From Bacteroidota bacterium (GTDB lineage: Bacteria; Bacteroidota; Bacteroidia; AKYH767-A; OLB10): a stretch of 64,000 nt of DNA. Below, piece after piece: positions 61,093-64,000 of this stretch (its first letter is position 1; each line of letters begins with the position of its first letter). A program made the translations under genes and the position numbers. The notes under the pieces are model-generated. The model had not been told where the DNA came from. It saw nothing but the letters and a program-made list of their open reading frames with translations, and did no database searches. The stretch lies in assembly GCA_016713445.1 (NCBI GenBank), contig JADJPB010000014.1:131340-195339 (forward strand), read 5' to 3'.

Positions 61093-61260
61093 TGGTGAAA
61101 CTTCTTCTTATGAAAAGTTAAAGTAAGATGATCATAAGAAATTGATGCCACTAATTACCATTGTAATCGGAAAGTGATTCGAAGATTTGTGCAATCAAAT
61201 GCCATTCTCTCCAATAGGATCCATTAATCTAATTATTTTTCAGCTTTGAATTACATCCTG

Positions 61261-63537
61261 CTATCCAATTTTCATATTGAGTGAAATGGAATATGTTCTC
61301 GGTGCTTGCAAATCGGCAGGGCGCGTCATAAATTCTTCGTTAAACACATTTTTAACAATGAAATTGCACCGTAGAATTTTAATGATTTGCCAACCGATGC
61401 GTGCATCAAAAATCCAATTGTCCTTGGGTTGCGCCGCCCTGTATGATTTAACACCTGGAATACTTCCTTCAAAAGCTGCATCAATGTTTTCAATATTGGT
61501 ATAATAACGTCCACTAATGCCGATGCTGAGTTTTTTGTAACTGGTTTCACAATCAAATTTGAATAAATTTCTGAATCTGTATTTTAATATGTTCTCTTTG
61601 GATGAGTTTCTTGCAGTATCACGCGATGCTAAAAAATCGGTTTGTATGGGATCAATCCAAGTGTAGCCCGCCAAGATCGTTTGACTTACACTACCTATTT
61701 TCCCTTCTCCCGCTAAGTTAATTTCGAAACCAGAGATGCGTGCATTACCGATGTTTACCGATTTAAAACCTAAGCCAAACAACGGATCAACACCTGGTTT
61801 TCCCCACGGACCAAAAGTGAATTCCATCATATCACTAAATTCAGTGATGAAGTAACTTACATCGGCCAAGCCTCGCCACGATTTTAGTTGAATGACTTGC
61901 TTCAATCCAAGTTCTGCCGACCATCCTCTCTCTATCTCTAATGAATCGTTTGGATAAATTACAATGCTTCCTACTTGCGTACGAATAAATTTTTCGGCTA
62001 TTGATGGAAAACGAAAACCTTGCCCGTATGAGCTTCGAATAAATCCACCATTCCATACTTGATAGCTTACACCCGTTCTAAATAAATATTGGGGATCGAA
62101 AGGTGAGCCAGAAATTATCCCATATTCTATTCTTCCTCCTAAACTAATATTGAGTTTTCCAAAAGTGCCATCACTTTGTACATAATGAAGCATTTTGACC
62201 ACTTTTTGTTTTTTATATAAATCCCCACTTACATCTGTATTGTTAAAAGTAGATCCCAAAGAAATGTTAATTTGTTCGTTTAATTTACGTTGGGCTAAAT
62301 ATTCAATATAATATAAATTTGATTTGGCTCCTTGGTTCGTATTATTTATATTCTTTGTATAAAAATACCTCATTTTAATTTTGCATATCCATTCTCCAGG
62401 ATTATAAATAACATAAGGATCTATCGTAATGCGTTCAGAAGTATACTCACTTAATGTTGATCCGGGTAATCCAACACCTCCCAAGGGTAAGTAGGCTCCC
62501 GTGGTATCGTCTTTCCAGATTAAAAAAGTTCCGCCTTTCGATTGTTGAACATTGGCGGCTAGACCTACCGTTAGTCCTTTTATTTTTTCGATGGAATAGC
62601 GTAGATTGGTATTGGCTCGAATTCTCTTTTCCGTTTCGCCCTGACGGTAGCCTTCATCCTCATAAACATGTGCGCCCAACACAACGGATAAGTTTTTAAA
62701 TTTTTGTCGGTGTGCGAAATGGGCTCCACTCGTCATTTGTGTTTCATCACCCCACCATTTTTTTGAGGATCTTTGGGTGTATCATAGACGCCAGTATACA
62801 ATGTTAAAATGGTAGCTGGTTTTCCCCTGGCATGGCAGTCGCATATTAATCACACCATTCAAAGCGGATGAACCAAATAATGCGGAAGAAGCTCCTTTCA
62901 ACACTTCTACTTGATCCATTTGTTCAATCGGAATGAAATTCCATTTTACATCATTTGCATCCCCTGCTAACATCGGAAGATCATCAACCATTACAAGGAC
63001 CCTAGATCCTGCACCATAACTAAAACCTGAGCCGCCCCGAATATTCGCTTGACCATCAATAACCGTAACTCCGGGTACTTGCTCGATGGCGGTTTCTAAC
63101 GAATTTTCGACACGTGATTCTAGTAACTTCGAAGGTAAAATTTCCATCGATGTCACGGTTTGTTCAAGACGTTGCTCAAGACGTCCTGCTGTAATTACAA
63201 CCGGCTTCCAAGTGTTGGATATTTCATTTTTTGAAAGTTGAATGGTAAGTTCAATGGTTTTAAGGGGTTCGATGGTTACATTTTTTTCAATCGGTGTATA
63301 TCCTAAAAAACTAAAAACTAGAACTGATTTTCCAGGTTGAACTTTCATTTCAAAATAGCCGTTTGCATCGGCTATGGTTCCTATTGCGCTATTTTTCAGG
63401 GCAACACTTGCAAATGGAAGCGATTGGTTGGTGAGTGCATCTTCAATTTTTCCTTTGATGATTCCTTCTTGACCATATGTATTTACGAAAAACAGAAAGA
63501 AGATTATCGAAAGGATTAACGGGCTATTTCGGGTCAT
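61261..63537 (-). CDS. TonB-dependent outer-membrane receptor, one frameshift
   Basis: About 758 residues. Signal peptide (NSPLILSIIFFLFFVNTYG). N-terminal carboxypeptidase-like domain (IIKGKIEDALTNQSLPFASV, about 25-110), TonB-box/plug: VVITAGRLEQRLEQTVTSME, VPGVTVIDGQANIRGGSGFS, VEVLKGASSALFGSSALNG, then a 22-strand-type barrel ending FNEEFMTRPADLQAPRTYSI. Frame breaks near 62820 after GVINMRLPCQGK; the restored reading continues PATILTLYTGVYDTPKDPQK. Plug and barrel features place it with siderophore/vitamin type receptors, not the longer SusC type. Substrate not shown. Confidence 0.9.
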
Positions 63538-63590
63538 TGGTTGGGTGCAAATTTATTTCGCCCAAAAGATCATCATTTTTTATTAATATC

Positions 63591-63598
63591 TATATTTG
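63591..63598 (+). promoter_or_regulatory. Predicted -7 box of dprA
   Basis: TATATTTG, an exact TAnnTTTG, about 50 bases before the ATG at 63648. It lies in the divergent gap with the TonB-dependent receptor gene. Confidence 0.45.
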
Positions 63599-63647
63599 CA
63601 GCGTCCCAATCGGTGAATTTTAATTCAATCCCGGCGGTGATTTTAAT

Positions 63648-64000
63648 ATGGAATCAGAAGAAGAGTTACATCGTATTGCATTAGTTTATTGCCTAACGTA
63701 GGTCCTGTTATTGCCAGAGCCCTTTATAGTCATTGTGGTTCTGCTGTTTCTGTATTTAAAGAGCGGAAAGCTTTGTTAGCAAAAATACCTGGAGTAGGAC
63801 CAAAGCGGATTCAAAATGCATTTCATGTTTCTGTTTTGGAACGGGCGGAAAAGGAGTTAGCCTTTGTAAAAAAGCATAAACTTCAAGTTTTATTTTATAC
63901 GGATGAAGGATATCCCAATCGGTTGCAACAATGTGCCGATGCGCCTTGTCTTATGTATTTTAAAGGGAATGCAAATTTAAATCAAGGTCGATTTGTTGCT
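63648..64000 (+). CDS. dprA: DNA-processing protein DprA (partial, runs off right edge; one frameshift)
   Basis: The visible 117 residues are the N-terminal SAM/HhH-like part: ESEEELHRIAL, then LLPNVGPVIARALYSHCGS, KIPGVGPKRIQNAF (a helix-hairpin-helix), and YTDEGYPNRLQQCADAPCLM at the entry to the Rossmann domain. Near 63683 one base is missing (LVYCLT versus LSLLPNVGP). DprA loads RecA on incoming single strands during transformation. The catalytic core is beyond the window. Confidence 0.88.

Noticed and set aside
708..63537. Programmed frameshifting as an explanation for split genes
   Set aside because: The breaks occur in unrelated genes, lack slippery heptamers with downstream structures, and both +1 and -1 shifts are found at plain A/T runs.

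Overview
The window is AT-rich DNA from an uncultured-looking member of the Bacteroidota. The evidence is type IX secretion (T9SS) cargo with C-terminal sorting domains, a PorZ-type beta-propeller, TAnnTTTG-type -7 promoter boxes, families known mainly from this phylum (DUF6427, DUF6341, the HERIH-motif protein, the GGDKD Ig-like lipoprotein) and SusC-era TonB machinery. Many genes, including ones expected to be essential such as prs and pth, are broken by one-base indels, mostly in short homopolymers. I read these as uncorrected sequencing errors, not mass pseudogenisation, and I annotate each such gene as one CDS across its shifts.

Layout. 1-4.4 kb (minus): a run of four same-strand genes, namely a conserved FMN/TIM-barrel-like protein, tyrosine phenol-lyase, and nitric oxide reductase norC-norB (norB runs off the left edge). 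4.4-8.4 kb: an unusual tRNA-Leu(CAA)-derived region with one intact-looking tRNA-Leu, 16 tandem ~129-bp copies of its 3' end plus terminator, a pseudo-tRNA carrying three inserted palindromes, a tRNA 5' half, and three small GIY-YIG nuclease genes next to these pieces. 8.5-11.2 kb (plus): prs-rplY-pth and a tiny T9SS-tagged protein. 11.2-24.9 kb: T9SS cargo, aspS, porZ, DUF6341/DUF6427, a PH-domain protein, an M1 aminopeptidase lipoprotein, a TonB protein, a four-helix membrane protein and hflX. 25.4-29.2 kb (plus): comF, msrC (free Met-R-sulfoxide reductase), an Ig-like lipoprotein and a RidA-family protein. 29.4-34.1 kb (minus): a TrpXYZ-like ABC importer and a large helical unknown. 34.2-38.5 kb (plus): two amidohydrolase-family proteins. 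38.7-51.1 kb (minus): regulator/membrane pair, TPR-like protein, tryptophan 2,3-dioxygenase, two large T9SS cargo proteins, a YugP-like protease and an ABC-2 exporter. 51.3-61.1 kb: a TPR histidine kinase and LuxR-type response regulator, then a three-gene cluster of two paralogous exported IPT/TIG-like proteins and a predicted outer-membrane protein. 61.3-64 kb: a TonB-dependent receptor and the start of dprA.

Themes: (i) aromatic amino-acid use (tyrosine phenol-lyase, tryptophan dioxygenase, TrpX-type importer, RidA); (ii) a surface-protein and T9SS programme; (iii) dense intergenic repeats, with short perfect palindromes, iterated words and the 'accacggaggcacgg' repeat separating otherwise ordinary genes. 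The tRNA-Leu/GIY-YIG/palindrome region (4.87-8.35 kb) is the strongest candidate for an undescribed system; the two-component plus paralogous exported-protein cluster (51-61 kb) is the second.
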